Under the pieces are notes generated by a model. It was not told the origin of the DNA and searched no databases. It saw nothing but the letters and a program-made list of their open reading frames with translations. DNA of 64,000 nt from contig CM056742.1 of assembly GCA_029851415.1 (NCBI GenBank), positions 146,945,121 to 147,009,120 on the forward strand, in the 5' to 3' direction. Below, piece by piece: positions 12,779 through 24,340 of the stretch; position 1 is the stretch's first letter, and the number at the start of each line of letters is the position of its first letter. Both the position numbers and the translations under genes were made by a program. The DNA comes from Eretmocerus hayati (taxonomy: Eukaryota > Arthropoda > Insecta > Hymenoptera > Aphelinidae).

Positions 12779-12898
12779 GCCGAGTGCAGCGACCTGATCC
12801 AGCACCAGTACTACAGCAGCCATCACACCATCGCAGGCTTGTACATGGGCATTATCGCGAAAACTCATACATTTTTGATCCAACAATTTAGAAGTTGA
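12779..12898 (+). CDS. Possible exon with C/G-ending codons, unidentified
   Basis: One forward frame reads AECSDLIQHQYYSSHHTIAG and continues LYMGIIAKTHTF to a TGA at 12896-12898. For the first 25 codons nearly every third base is C or G, while the surrounding DNA is AT-rich; such a local rise in GC3 is typical of selected coding sequence. A moderately pyrimidine-rich stretch ending TTTACGCAAG just upstream could be an acceptor. The codon bias decays after about 12862, so the true exon may end there, although I see no convincing donor. I do not recognise the peptide. It could also be a fossil of a coding exon. Confidence 0.25.
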   Translation, partial: AECSDLIQHQYYSSHHTIAGLYMGIIAKTHTFLIQQFRS

Positions 12899-13039
12899 AA
12901 ATTGATGCCCCGCATGTCTATCCCAATTTCTTCCATACCTTTTCGCATATCGAGTGTTAATATGTTATAAAACATATACAGAAATTTTTTTAGCACGAGT
13001 TAGAACGGTATATATGGTTTTTACATATGAGAGACATAG

Positions 13040-13815
13040 GGAAAATAGTACATGGGCCTGACATTTCCGGTTTTTGACATTTTACTGTCTAGCGAGAAAT
13101 TCTGACGCGATGGGGCCATATGACCCTGAAATTCGTATTTAGATGGGTGATTTGAGTCGGAAACACTTGCTCTGGAGCAGATAATTTGGTTTATCCATCT
13201 TTTTCGTGCTGTTGAGTATCCCAGGGAACGGTTTTTGAGTACATGGACCTGACATTTCGCCCTAAAAATCGATAGCAAAAATCGGGGAATCGCCATAGGA
13301 ACTTCTCCACGTAAATTTCATCTGATACCATCATATTATAGTGAAAAAAAAATTGTTCTCGCCCAGATAAAGTGACTTTGAGTAGAGTGGTATACAAGGA
13401 CCTGACATAACCTAATTACATGGCTGATTTTCGGCTACAAATGTGCATGCAGTACTGGGAACTTTGTATTACGGCTTCTTCTCGCAATGAGATTCGATTG
13501 TTTGACATGTTTCCTTGAAATTTCGTCCGCGACAAAGCGACCTAGAGTAAATTCAGGATACGCTCGAGGACTTGGAAAAAAAACCCTAATTTTAAGTGAA
13601 AATCCTATAACAAGGTTGAGGCACATGGCTCGGGGACTAAACTGACCATTCTGGACATAAAATCTATGAAAAATAGTTGGTTCAATATTGTATTTTGAGG
13701 GAAAAATTTGGTGATAGCCACTGCCTTGAGTATTTTGACGATGGCGCGAAGAATATACGTGTAACTGCGGCGAATATAACAGTACATGGACCTGAAATTT
13801 CGACCCTTAATCTTG
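13040..13815. repeat. Degenerate dispersed repeat with ACATGGACCTGAAATTTCG-type motif
   Basis: A motif close to TACATGGACCTGACATTTC recurs in the same orientation near 13048, 13238, 13391 and 13782. Weaker versions lie near 13107, 13505 and 13620. The spacing is irregular (roughly 110-220 bp) and the intervening sequence is only loosely similar. It looks like an eroded tandem array or a short conserved element used repeatedly. No gene is visible. Confidence 0.4.
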
Positions 13816-16800
13816 AAAAATAAAAACGATTACTCGACGGGTCGATCTGAAACTTTAGTACCGATCGCATTTCTATAGAATACGTGTAGGAAAATTTGAG
13901 TGGAGTGATTCGGAGCTCGCTCGTCGAAATGCAAGGCCATAACACGTTCCGGGTAAGTTTTCGCGATAATACCCATATATTTTTCCGCATCGCGACGAGA
14001 ATAAGAAATTATCAACACTAACGTATATACTCATGTGACGATACGATCTTATAAACCACACGCACACACCCCCTACTCGTCGAGGCTGATGTGCAAGTAT
14101 ATTATGCCGCGCCTTTCCTCGACTCACACTACTGACGACGATGTGCAATGTGTCATGTAATACGTATAGTGTGTGTAAAATACGTCCATGAATATATGGT
14201 GTACGGCAGTGTGGGTGCAGAACGAGTAATTGCAGTGACATATTACGAGAGTTTCATGATTTTCTAGTTAATAATATTATGCCACTAGCGTTGTTCATAG
14301 CTTACGTATGCGTATGCAGTTTGTAATATTGCTCTCGATGACGCCGCTGGAAGAGACCGTTTTGAATGAGTCACTGGTAACCATAAATGTATGGATATGT
14401 ATTTTACATGACGATACGTCGAGAGGTATTACACACTGGTTTAGGCATCGATATATGTGGGTACACGAAGTTGAACATTTTATCACTATGTAGCTTGAGT
14501 GCTTCTCTCAACTCGACTATGTATATTTGGCGCCCACCCGGTGCATATGAAGTTTTGGTTTTATATATACACACAAACTGATGATGCTACAGCATATACT
14601 CCTATCGTCGTCGTTGCCTCTGGCAAAAGCTAACTAAGGGAGTACAATTTGCTCGAAAACTGCAACTGGTGCTGATGCTGGTGCCCATTAGCAGCTCGTT
14701 TGCAACTTTCACTACCCTCGCCCCTTTACAAAATTTTCGATAGATTTTGTGTGGGACTATACTTTATACTCGAGCTTCTGACGATTGAGAAGCTAGCTCG
14801 TTTGATGTATGCTAGTTGTCAAGTTTTTGATTTTCATTTGAATCGGTCTTTTTTAGGGTACCAGAGGAAACATGGCAGCGAAAATTGAGGAACGAAAAAT
14901 CAGAGCCAGTGACTTGCCCGAAAATTTAAATCCTGTTTCCGTGAACAATTCAAAATAAATATGTACTTGGATTAATTTTTTATCCAAAATTACTCATGAT
15001 TATTGCCAAAATAATTTTTGAGAACGAAAGCGATCGATTTAAAAATTAATTTTGGGAAACGTTCTGGTCACACTGACGAAATTTCGAAAAGCCCAATTCT
15101 GTCCGATACTATAAAAGATGCGATCAACTTTTCCAAAAACCCAAACGACTCAGTATAAGAATCGATGAAAATACTAATGACGAAAAAGGAGATACATTTG
15201 TAATTATTCATCGCGATGGCGTTGGAAATTGATCAAGATAGACAGATGGCAAAATAGTATTTTTTTCAAAGAAAAAGCAAAATCACCAACGTTTACAAGG
15301 ATAAATTAAAGTTTTACTTAAAATGTGATAAATTATCGCACTATAAAAAAGTACAAAACCTCGATCGAACACTTGGATTCAAACAAATGATTAGCTACCT
15401 ATTATAACACTTCAGTTATAATCTAGTCTAATCGTCAAAGAATCTACTTTTTCTGAATCATACAATTATTCGTATCAATATCAATTAGTCAAAATTTTCA
15501 AGTTTGTTTATCTGCAACATGATAGATAAACCGGACAAACATCATCTATCAACCAGATCGAAAACACAGAGGAGCAAAACGAGAAAAGCTCTTAATATCG
15601 ACAAGTCCTCTAGTCGGATCGCTCACTTGTTCGCCACTGCGGTCATAGACAACTTGGCACCGCGCGCAACTTCAATTTTCGCTTGCTCCGGAACTGGTTT
15701 AATTGCTGGTTCGCAAAAGTTGGCGCTTGCAAACTCTCTCTCTCTCTCTCGTGGGAGTTTCTCTCGTTCGAGATAATCTATCATGCACACTCTTGTTTGC
15801 AAAAGCATTCGAAGTTTTGGAATCGTACGTAACTGATATCGTGATCATAAAATATAGATTTACAAGCACTATCAAAAGATGTAAAGTTGATTAGTACATA
15901 TGTATGATTTTAGTTGTTAGAAGTTTTCCAACTCAGAGAGTTCGATAGGGAAACCACCTTTTTTTTATTATTCATCGTGACTCATGCGAGAAGTTTATGT
16001 ATGTCAGGGTTGCATACGTTATTGTAGAAGGGCTGACTTTCAAGGACATTTTGTTATTCTGACAAGGTTATGAGTTGCGTTGGTTGATTACCACCTTAAC
16101 TTGAGAAATTAATGAAAATTTGAGACTCAATAGCGACTCATTTGCTTAAAGCATTTCTCAGCATCATTGCGTATATCTCGGAGCTAACTATTCCGTGTAT
16201 ATCGATGCGGAAATAAGCAGTTATGCGAATGGCTATTTGAAGCTTACTTGCTTTCAATTGTCTCTTAATCGGATTATTAGTCTCATTCAATCATGTCTCT
16301 AAGCTATGAGCAAATAAATTCTTGGGTAATTTGCAAAGCAGCACTTGTCAAAGATAACACATAGACAAATTAATCAACAAAGCGGTCCACTGTTTATTGC
16401 AAAAAAAAAAAAAAAAAAAAAAAACACAGTGAATGTTCATCTATCTTCATATTTCATAGAATTTTGAAATTGTAGCAATCAACAATCAGATCACGTGTAG
16501 TACGACAGACAATGCAGAGAGCAGATACATTATCTCCAGCTCCACCGAATTGCATCAAGCATCTCTTCCGTTCAGAGAGCTGAAAGTGTGATTCTAAAGT
16601 GTTTGCCCTAACGAGATTCACGTGTGAGCCTGGTAGATGCACGCGCCTACATATAGCCCAAAGCTCACAGAGATTATTCTACCACTAAGCGCAAGCAGAG
16701 AGCGTTGTTTGCCATTCTAAGCTAGGACAAACGAGCACTTGAGAAGGAACACCTGTGATAGCTATTCCTTCCTGTCACAGAAGCTATATATTATTCCACT

Positions 16801-16894
16801 ATACTCTACAATTGTGTTCTAGAATTGGGATAATCAGCTTCCAGATAATGAAATCCATGATTCACGAAAAAATCATAAAATCAATACGAAATTG
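13816..16894. other. Non-coding stretch with microsatellites
   Basis: The stretch holds a TATA- and CpG-rich patch at about 14000-14240, a CT run (15734-15750) and an A24 tract (16401-16424). No gene is supported. Confidence 0.4.
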
Positions 16895-17578
16895 CCCTGG
16901 TAGAAATCTCTCCATAAAATTTAGACTTGAAACTAAAATATGGCCAAAAAAGATGGACCATATCCAATGACTAGTAAATGGTCAATCTGAATAATTTTCT
17001 ACTCGTCGCTCTTCATTGAATTACTCAAAATTATGCCATAATCTGACCCATAATATGCCCAAATTTTGTCTAGATAAATTTAGGCCCCGAAACTTTGTTC
17101 CCCGGTTGGCTAAAAAATATGGTGTAACGTGGTGAGGGATCCTAGGTTCCAGAGAGAACACGAGTTGAGTGAATGATAGGTGACTTTATGTATGAGAGTT
17201 CAAGAGTTGAGAGAGAGTGTGTGAATAGTTAGGTTGGTCAGAGCGGTCTGTCCGCGGCGTGGATCGTCGTCCGCGACGCGACATCGCACTTGGTGGAGAA
17301 ACGGGCGATTATCCGTCAGAAACGCTGATGGTGTACCTGGTGCATCGCCAGGTGACGGGAGAGGCGCGGGCCGGAGGCTCGAGACTCACCACGTCACAAT
17401 GGCTAAATATTGGATGAAAAATGGCTAAATAGACACACTCCATAAATGTGCGATTTATGGCGGAAATATCGTTTCATCCTCAGACAAAATATGGACGAAC
17501 TCTTTGGCCATTTTTTGGCTGTAGATAAATCCATACGGCCAATTTTAAGTCATAAACGGAAGTGGATTTCTACCAGGG
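16895..17578. mobile_element. Element with CCCTGGTAGAAATC terminal inverted repeats
   Basis: CCCTGGTAGAAATC at 16895-16908 is matched by its inverse at 17565-17578. Weaker inverted similarity continues inside, and TGGCCAAAAAA/TTTTTTGGC and GGCTAAAT motifs recur within it. Without the nested insertion at 17123-17398 the element is about 400 bp, in MITE range. No target duplication is clear. Open frames inside show no transposase. Confidence 0.55.
17123..17398. mobile_element. 276-bp TG...CA insertion with ATGG target duplication
   Basis: The segment begins TGTAACGTGGTGAG and ends CTCACCACGTCACA, a 14-bp terminal inverted repeat with one mismatch. ATGG flanks it at 17119-17122 and 17399-17402. 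It is GC-rich, in contrast to its surroundings. TG...CA ends with a 4-bp duplication fit a solo LTR of a Ty3/gypsy-type element, although a 14-bp inverted repeat is long for an LTR and a MITE is possible. It has inserted into the 16895-17578 element and is therefore younger. Confidence 0.65.
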
Positions 17579-20500
17579 TGAGGCGAAATATTTTATGGAC
17601 AGCAAACAGGCAAGCACCGATCAACATTAGAACACGAATGAGCTCAAAAATGGTTTTTGAATTTTATTACTTTTCACTTTCAACTGTTTGCGCCCGATTT
17701 CACACAGTTTTTCCTTCTCAAGTGATCATTATCATCGGATTTCTTGGGATCGAAATGGGTATCATCGAGGTTATTATAGAGACCAGTGACGGAAACACAA
17801 GTGGAAACCATGAAAAATGAAATTTGATAATCAATTCTGAGAGCACATTTCAGACACATCAGAGGATTCGAATCACTGACAATAAAAACCTGCTTATGAA
17901 CCGAGCGCCGAAATCGAAGCTTTGCTAAACTCTCAATTCTCCTGTTTAACGAGAGAATCAAGCCGAGCAATAAGATCATTCTATAGCAATGTATCGGGCA
18001 TATCTGGGTAATATGATGAAATATCAGGTTAGTAATAACAAGTGCTGCATTCGAGAGATGCATCGCTCACACTCGAAAGCTCAATTTTCCTGCGGTGCAC
18101 GCATACGCATAAAAGAGGAAAGAGAGACCAAGTCAGTGAAACGAATCGTAATTCACGTGGATTGAGTTGGTTGGGACACTCGCGCATAATATCCGCTAAA
18201 TAGTATAGGCAGGCAGTGATAAACTATAAATGCAACAGCAAGCTGATGCGTTGGATCGATATTATAATATGCGTACATAAAATGCGGACGTCCGCCGCAT
18301 CGGTTGTGTGTAATATAGACACTCCGGAAGAGCTTTGGACTCATATCATATCACAATGGTGCAGTAGAGCTCCAATGAATTGGTGACCAGTGGCTTTCAC
18401 ATTGTTCATGAAATGCATCGCGACTTGAGAGTGGAAAATGAATATTTTTTCATGCGATAAACTCTGGCCGCCCGTTATGATCTTTGGGGATAAGTGGCCA
18501 ATTTTTTTCACCATTCAAAACATATGTACACAAATAACATAATTGATATCACATCGAATTTTGGACACTCATAAAAAGATACAGGAAGAAAGTGAGTAAA
18601 TGAGAGAAAGAGAGAGAACCTCGGAAATACATCATTTCTATTCCGAAAATCTCGGGGAGCTTAACAGCTCAGTTAAGCTTAATGCTTTCAAGGCGGAAAA
18701 TCTTCTTCTTCAATTAACTTGAATAACTTCGAAGTCTGTCACGATTTCTACTGGCTTTTCTCTGAGGACTTCATTGGGCATTTGAAGAATGAGATTTGGA
18801 AATGTTAACAATTTTAAGGGAATTTAAATGATTCAAAGATCCAAAGTTAATTTCAAGGAGATTCCAAGGGTTTGGAAGGTTTTGAGGGTCAGTATATAGA
18901 CATGTGAGGATTGCACTCTATCTGTAAATCGAAACAACGTCTTCAAATCCTGAACGTGATAGTTACTCAAATCCTGAACGTGATAGTTACTGAACTTTGT
19001 TGCATAGCCAAAAGATACTAAATAATGAAATTGAGCTGTTAGTTACAACATGAAATCTCTAGCACAACCTTAATTTTCAACCTGCAACTTCAAGACAAAA
19101 TTTCATACTCTGAAAAGTTGTTTATTGACGAAAGTCCATCGTATTCATGTAACATGACAAAATTTACCAACGAACATGATTACAGTCGCTCAAGAAGAAA
19201 TTGAATTTCTAACGACCAAGTCAAAAAATGATTCACAAAAGAAGAATTTCAATTATAATATTCAATGGGAAATCGTTGACATTCAGAATTTTCTCTCTGA
19301 ACGGTATCCCAATAATATCAACTCATTTTTTTATTGATGTATGCTCTATTTACAAAATTCTTGTGGATGGCTGGCCTTCATTGATTGAGGTCAATGATTG
19401 GCCTGTTTTCATGTAGCCCTCTCGTAATAATAAACCTGATCGAATTATAACTCAATTTTAATGATAATCAATGACAAAGGCAGCATAATATGTGGTGATT
19501 GGGTGAAATCAACGCCCATTCTATTGTGTATTCACAAGGGTGGTCGAAAAAGAAATAGGTATATGATGAATTACCATTTACTAATCTGCAAAATTATTGA
19601 AAAAAACTGCATGTTTCCGTCTTCTGCAGAATGAGTTCTTACTTTTTCGTAGATTTAAAATGAATCAATTGAATTTTGGTTAGATGTGACTGAATCCGCC
19701 TTTTTAGAGATCTAAATGTAAAAATGTTTCATGATGAGAAATCAAAGATATATATTTTATAAATTGACTGAACGAAACCTTAAACCAATGCCATTAAAGT
19801 TTTGTCCGAGAGGTTGTAAGAAATAATATTATCGCTTGGTAATAAAGTAAAGGGTACGAAATAGATCTAAGTTCTAAGCTAAGGTGTGACAAGGCACATT
19901 GCTTTTTGTTACGTCAATAGAGTAATTCATAGTTGCATAAACTAGGTAGCTATGTCCACTATCGATGCCTTATTCATTCGAGCTCGTTTGAGTTAATTGG
20001 CTCTGTCGAATACCTCTACCATACTCAACATTATGCGTGAATTGGCATGATCTCACTTCTTTCGCAGTGTTGTAAAAACTTAATTGAGATTTGGAGTTTG
20101 AACAACATGAAATCTGTGCTTAACTGCTAGGAATGCTTGCATGAGCGGTCAAGATCTTGCTCACACTTCATTATTCAATATAGTCTGGGAGAAATTTGAA
20201 GCTGAAAATCTTGAAATCTCGTGATTATTTTTTCCAAATATCATTTTTTGAAGATCGATTCAAAGATGAATAGTGTAAAATTTGCTCCCAGATGTGACCT
20301 TTGAAATCAAAAATATTTTGATCCTATAGATAATGACAAAAACGGATAAATGATGGTATCCATTTTTTTCGGTATTGCATCAATAAACCGATGTTCATGC
20401 TGACGAAGGTAATACTTTCTAGGGCACGCTGTCCGTATTTTTTTTCGAGAGACAAAGAATTATACATGAAATTATGGAGAAGTACGAGGTAAACAAGGAA

Positions 20501-21140
20501 TGTTTGACGACTTTTTCAAAAATAACACGCTTGAAAACTGAATATCATCAGGGAGATGCTTAGGTAAGTAAAAAATTCATGAATGAGTAGGAGAGATAAA
20601 CGGAGTCAGCGCGCTTGGACTCCTCGGTCGCGGTACTCCATTCTATCCAGGTTGACTCTTCAACGAGGAGAATATTTGATGAGCCGAGGCACAACGTTCA
20701 ATAAATATCATGCTGGTTTTTCAAAAGAAACACGAAACTGTGATGATGGCGCACAAAGTCAGTGAGAATGTATGAGTCATTCTCATGTTTCGTGGTTCTT
20801 GAAATTTTTACGTGGATTTCGACAATTGCGGTGAATGACTATGTATTTTGAACGACGGGATAGCAACAGGAATCCCTGATTTCTCTGGAATAAGACATTC
20901 ACATAGACTTCTAATAAATTCAAGTATCGAGTATGGAGATTATTATTTTCTGTCGTTCCAAGTCTGAATGCAGAAAACAATAAACTATTTTGATAAAACA
21001 GGTACCAATTGAGTTTTGAGAATGCAAGGCGGGGCAAATCTAAGTATTACACTAGTTTCGAAGTATTATGGCTCAGTTTCATGAAAAAAAAATAGGCAAG
21101 TATAACAAAACTTCTGTAAACGCTCGTTCGCTCTGCAACT
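17579..21140. other. Non-coding stretch with no supported gene
   Basis: The sequence is AT-rich with a CpG patch at about 18080-18340. A 24-bp unit (CAAATCCTGAACGTGATAG then TTACT) is directly duplicated at 18944-18991. Nothing else stands out. Confidence 0.4.
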
Positions 21141-22063
21141 TATATGGGCGTTTCTCTGAAACTTTTACACCTGCTGGAATACAGCTATGGATAATGATAT
21201 AAGGGAGCATAATCAAATCTATCGGTCCCGATCGAAGTGAAAATATCATTATCCGAGTCTCAAAATGAGATATCTTCGGCCTCTGTATGGTCAGAAATTC
21301 AAAGAGAGAAAATGTGGGGAAGATCCTGTGGAAATACTTGGTACTCTCGGGCGGTCTTACGGATATTCTGGTGATGCCGTGAAACTTTTCGGGTTAATTC
21401 AAGCTGCATTTGGTGGGTAATATATTAAAGAAAAATGGCCCCAAAGCGCGATGGTGTGCTACCAATTTAGCCAAAACTGTATGACTTTGAAAATTGGGGA
21501 TAAAAAATCAATCATGTCTCGTTCAACTCAAAGATGATTACGCCAAGCTCCTGCCGTGACTCTGAGCGCAATCTTCGGAATGCATATCTAAAGTAGATGC
21601 AATTGCAAAGATTTTGCGACAAGTCTCGTGTTGGTGCAATATTTCTGTCTAGAATACGACCGTTATGAAGTGAAATAGAAAAAACGTGACTCATGAAAAA
21701 AATTCAGTTTTTCTCATCCCACATTGGCGGATCAAGCTCTATGTTGATAAAACCAATTGTGACCGGATACCCTGACCTCACGAAGCTGCAAAAAGGCCAA
21801 GGCATTCGTTGGAATCGTCAATCTTGCCAAATAATTGCTTAGGAAATTCTGGAAAATCGGCGAAAAACAACTTTGAGTTCGACTCATTAACGTGATTTTG
21901 GCGATGCCACTTACTCTATATGAGTTTCAATAGTGGATTTGTAACTCTCAATACTACACAAATATGTGAGCAAAAGGTCCCAGGTGTGCGTTGGGCGGTT
22001 TTCATTTTTCATTTTTCATCGATTTTCAGCAAAGTGCAAAAGTTCCAGAGAAACGCTCATATA
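21141..22063. mobile_element. Putative 0.9-kb element with 30-bp terminal inverted repeats
   Basis: TATATGGGCGTTTCTCTGAA followed by ACTTTTACAC (21141-21170) has its inverse at 22034-22063 with 4 mismatches in 30. The interior shows no transposase and no long open frame, so it would be non-autonomous. Target duplications are not evident. Two unrelated copies of a shorter repeat in opposite orientation would look the same. Confidence 0.4.
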
Positions 22064-22590
22064 TACTTACACTTATTAACTCAGCTCAATCACGGAAAAC
22101 ATCGGTAAAAATTTCTCTTCTAACTAAATAATCAGAGAAAAAGCTCAACAAGAAAAGCACAATACGATTCTACTTTATGATTTAGTAAGATATAATATTA
22201 AGCTATAAGCAAAAAATTCAAGCCAATTATGATATCCCACGTTAGTTGAGTTAGTCGAGTATTATCAGCCGACTAATATAGTCGCATGGCAAGTTGGTGA
22301 TCTTATCGCTTATTATCGATCTATACAGGCCAACGTCGTTAATTTTATACACTCACTCGATTGTTGTACCACGATGGTTTTGTACCTGTATCAGTATAAC
22401 ATAGATTGCTTGCGCGCGCGTGAGAAACTCGTGGTATTTACTTGTCAAATGAGAGGACAACCTCTGAGCATTTTTTCCAGCATCGATCAGTATACGAAAA
22501 TGATTGCTATCGTATTGGCTTTGTTAATTAAGCAGATAATTATAAACTGTCATGATCAGAACACTAATCCGGCAACACCAACGACTAATA

Positions 22591-23498
22591 ACACTGCCGT
22601 TACAAAGTTTGTATTCATATCTAAAAATGAGAAGTCCGAATTCGAAAATTCTTTTCTCCGGCTTTGTTCATCATAAAGTGACTTCAACTTGACTAATTTT
22701 ATAGCTTTCTTTATGTACTTCTAGCACTTTTCAGGGCTACTCTTGTGCGGCAAAACAGGTTTTCGGTTGGTCGAGTTGAATCCTTGAGAAAATTCATAAA
22801 AATTGCAGGGTCAACACTCAGACCCCTGTAAGGCAGATAGGAGTTGATGAATCAAAATGATTTCAAGAGAGCATCTGAAAGTAGAAGTCAAGAGCTTCAA
22901 GATTCGCTTTTGTGAGTGATTCTAGGTTGTTTCTAGTCCGAGGAATGATTGTTCTTCTTACGAAATATTCCACTCAAAAAAGAGACCAGTCATCATGAAA
23001 GGACCCATATTTGAACTGGTATGAGCACTATCTTCCACTACGGACAAGGAAGAACTTGAGAGAGATAGAAGAAATACTACCACATAGCTTCGATTTCCTC
23101 ATCGTCCATGAATTTTGGGCCTCTTTTTCGCGAGAAACCTTCTTTCAGAACAATCGTCGTTTCACGAATCAGGAAAACGATCCAGAATATCTCTCAAAAA
23201 TGGATATTGGAGCTCTTAACTTCTACTTTTAGATGCTTTTTGAATTATTTCAATCCATGGATGCATGCCCGACTTGCAGAGGTCTGAGTTTCAACTCAAC
23301 TCTTATGAATTTTCCCAACTACCAGAAACATGTTTTGCTGCACACAAAAACACCCTCGAACAGTGTTCGAAATACTTCAATGAAGCTGCTCCAAATGAGC
23401 TATATTAAAGTCGTTTTGAATCAACGATGCCGGAGAACTAGAATTTTCCAAATTGGAATTCTAATCTTTGGGTGCATACAAACTATTGAGCGGTAGTG
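22591..23498. mobile_element. Tc1/mariner-type long inverted-repeat element, copy A
   Basis: The ends have the form CACTRCCG...AGTTTGTA, like Tc1/mariner termini, and abut TA on the right (23499-23500) and at 22589-22590 on the left. The two halves are long, imperfect inverted copies of about 400 bp, sharing blocks such as TTCTCCGGC and GCAAAACA. The element matches copy B at 49558-50457 along its length, including GGTCGAGTTGAATCCTT and TTTTAGATGCTTTTTG. It has no transposase and is a non-autonomous foldback relative. Open frames within it are incidental. Confidence 0.65.
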
Positions 23499-24300
23499 TA
23501 AACATTCCTAGTTTGGAGTTTCCTATGAAATAATTGGATTTTTCATTATGCCGGGCGAGTTTAGTTTTTCCAGCAAGCAACTAAAATTCAGCGGGGACAA
23601 ATTTCTTTACCAGTGCTCGTGTGGTCTGGCTTTGTGCACAAACGAAAGCAAGGACATTTTTTCCTTTTTCCTAGCGTTGTTACATGCAGTTGCTTTCTCC
23701 AACGAGATTTACGATTGTCTAGTGAACAGTCGTGTACACACCCGCGCTCGACTCCGCCACGGAGTTCAGTTACATCGTTGCTTTTCCTATTATGACTTAT
23801 TTAGTAAGTTCATTGCATAAAGCAAGATAGAGAAAAGGAACAGTGCCAAAGCACGCTGTGTGCAATGTCAAATTTTTGGACGCATATTGATCCAAAATTT
23901 AATAAATTGGATTTTGATAAGATTGATGAGTTAGTCCGCCGCTGAAAAACTGTCGAGTTGAATATAAATTCTTTTACTCGTTAACAAAAATGATGGAGTA
24001 GAATGAAATGATTTTTTCAGTAAACCAAACTAACTTTTCTAATTCCAGTTCAATATGTGAGCAAAACCATTATCTATCGATAAGAATTATTCTCGAGTGT
24101 TCAGTCTTGCATCAGAATTTGAAATGAATCAGTTTGAAAGTTGATCTTGATTTAAATCAAAAGTGACTGTTCCGCGAATAATTCAAAACTTTTCTCTAAA
24201 ATGATAATTAACAAGAATTGAAGTGTAGACAATTAAAATTTTTGTTACTTGATTTCTTCATGAAACTCCACAAATTGAGCGCTGCGGCCAAGTACAAAAG
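23499..24300. other. AT-rich stretch with no supported gene
   Basis: A 90-codon forward frame (23548-23820) has no recognisable domain. Nothing else is visible. Confidence 0.4.
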
Positions 24301-24340
24301 TGTGCTTACCTGTAAAAAAGTAGAAAAAAGAGAAATTACC
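24300..24340 (-). promoter_or_regulatory. Putative recursive splice site (ratchet point) 3
   Basis: On the minus strand, TCTCTTTTTTC then TACTTTTTTACAG is followed immediately by GTAAGCACAC. The junction lies between 24310 and 24309. A strong acceptor fused to a strong donor leaves a zero-length exon, the hallmark of recursive splicing in long introns as known from Drosophila. The donor hexamer GTAAGC is the same as at the other two sites. Because this site lies beyond the stop of the zinc-finger gene on the same strand, it must belong to a transcript that reads through that gene. Confidence 0.55.

Noticed and set aside
20540..20580. Plus-strand TTAG/GTAAGT as a fourth ratchet point
   Set aside because: The sequence before the AG (CATCAGGGAGATGC) is purine-rich, so there is no polypyrimidine tract and no usable acceptor.
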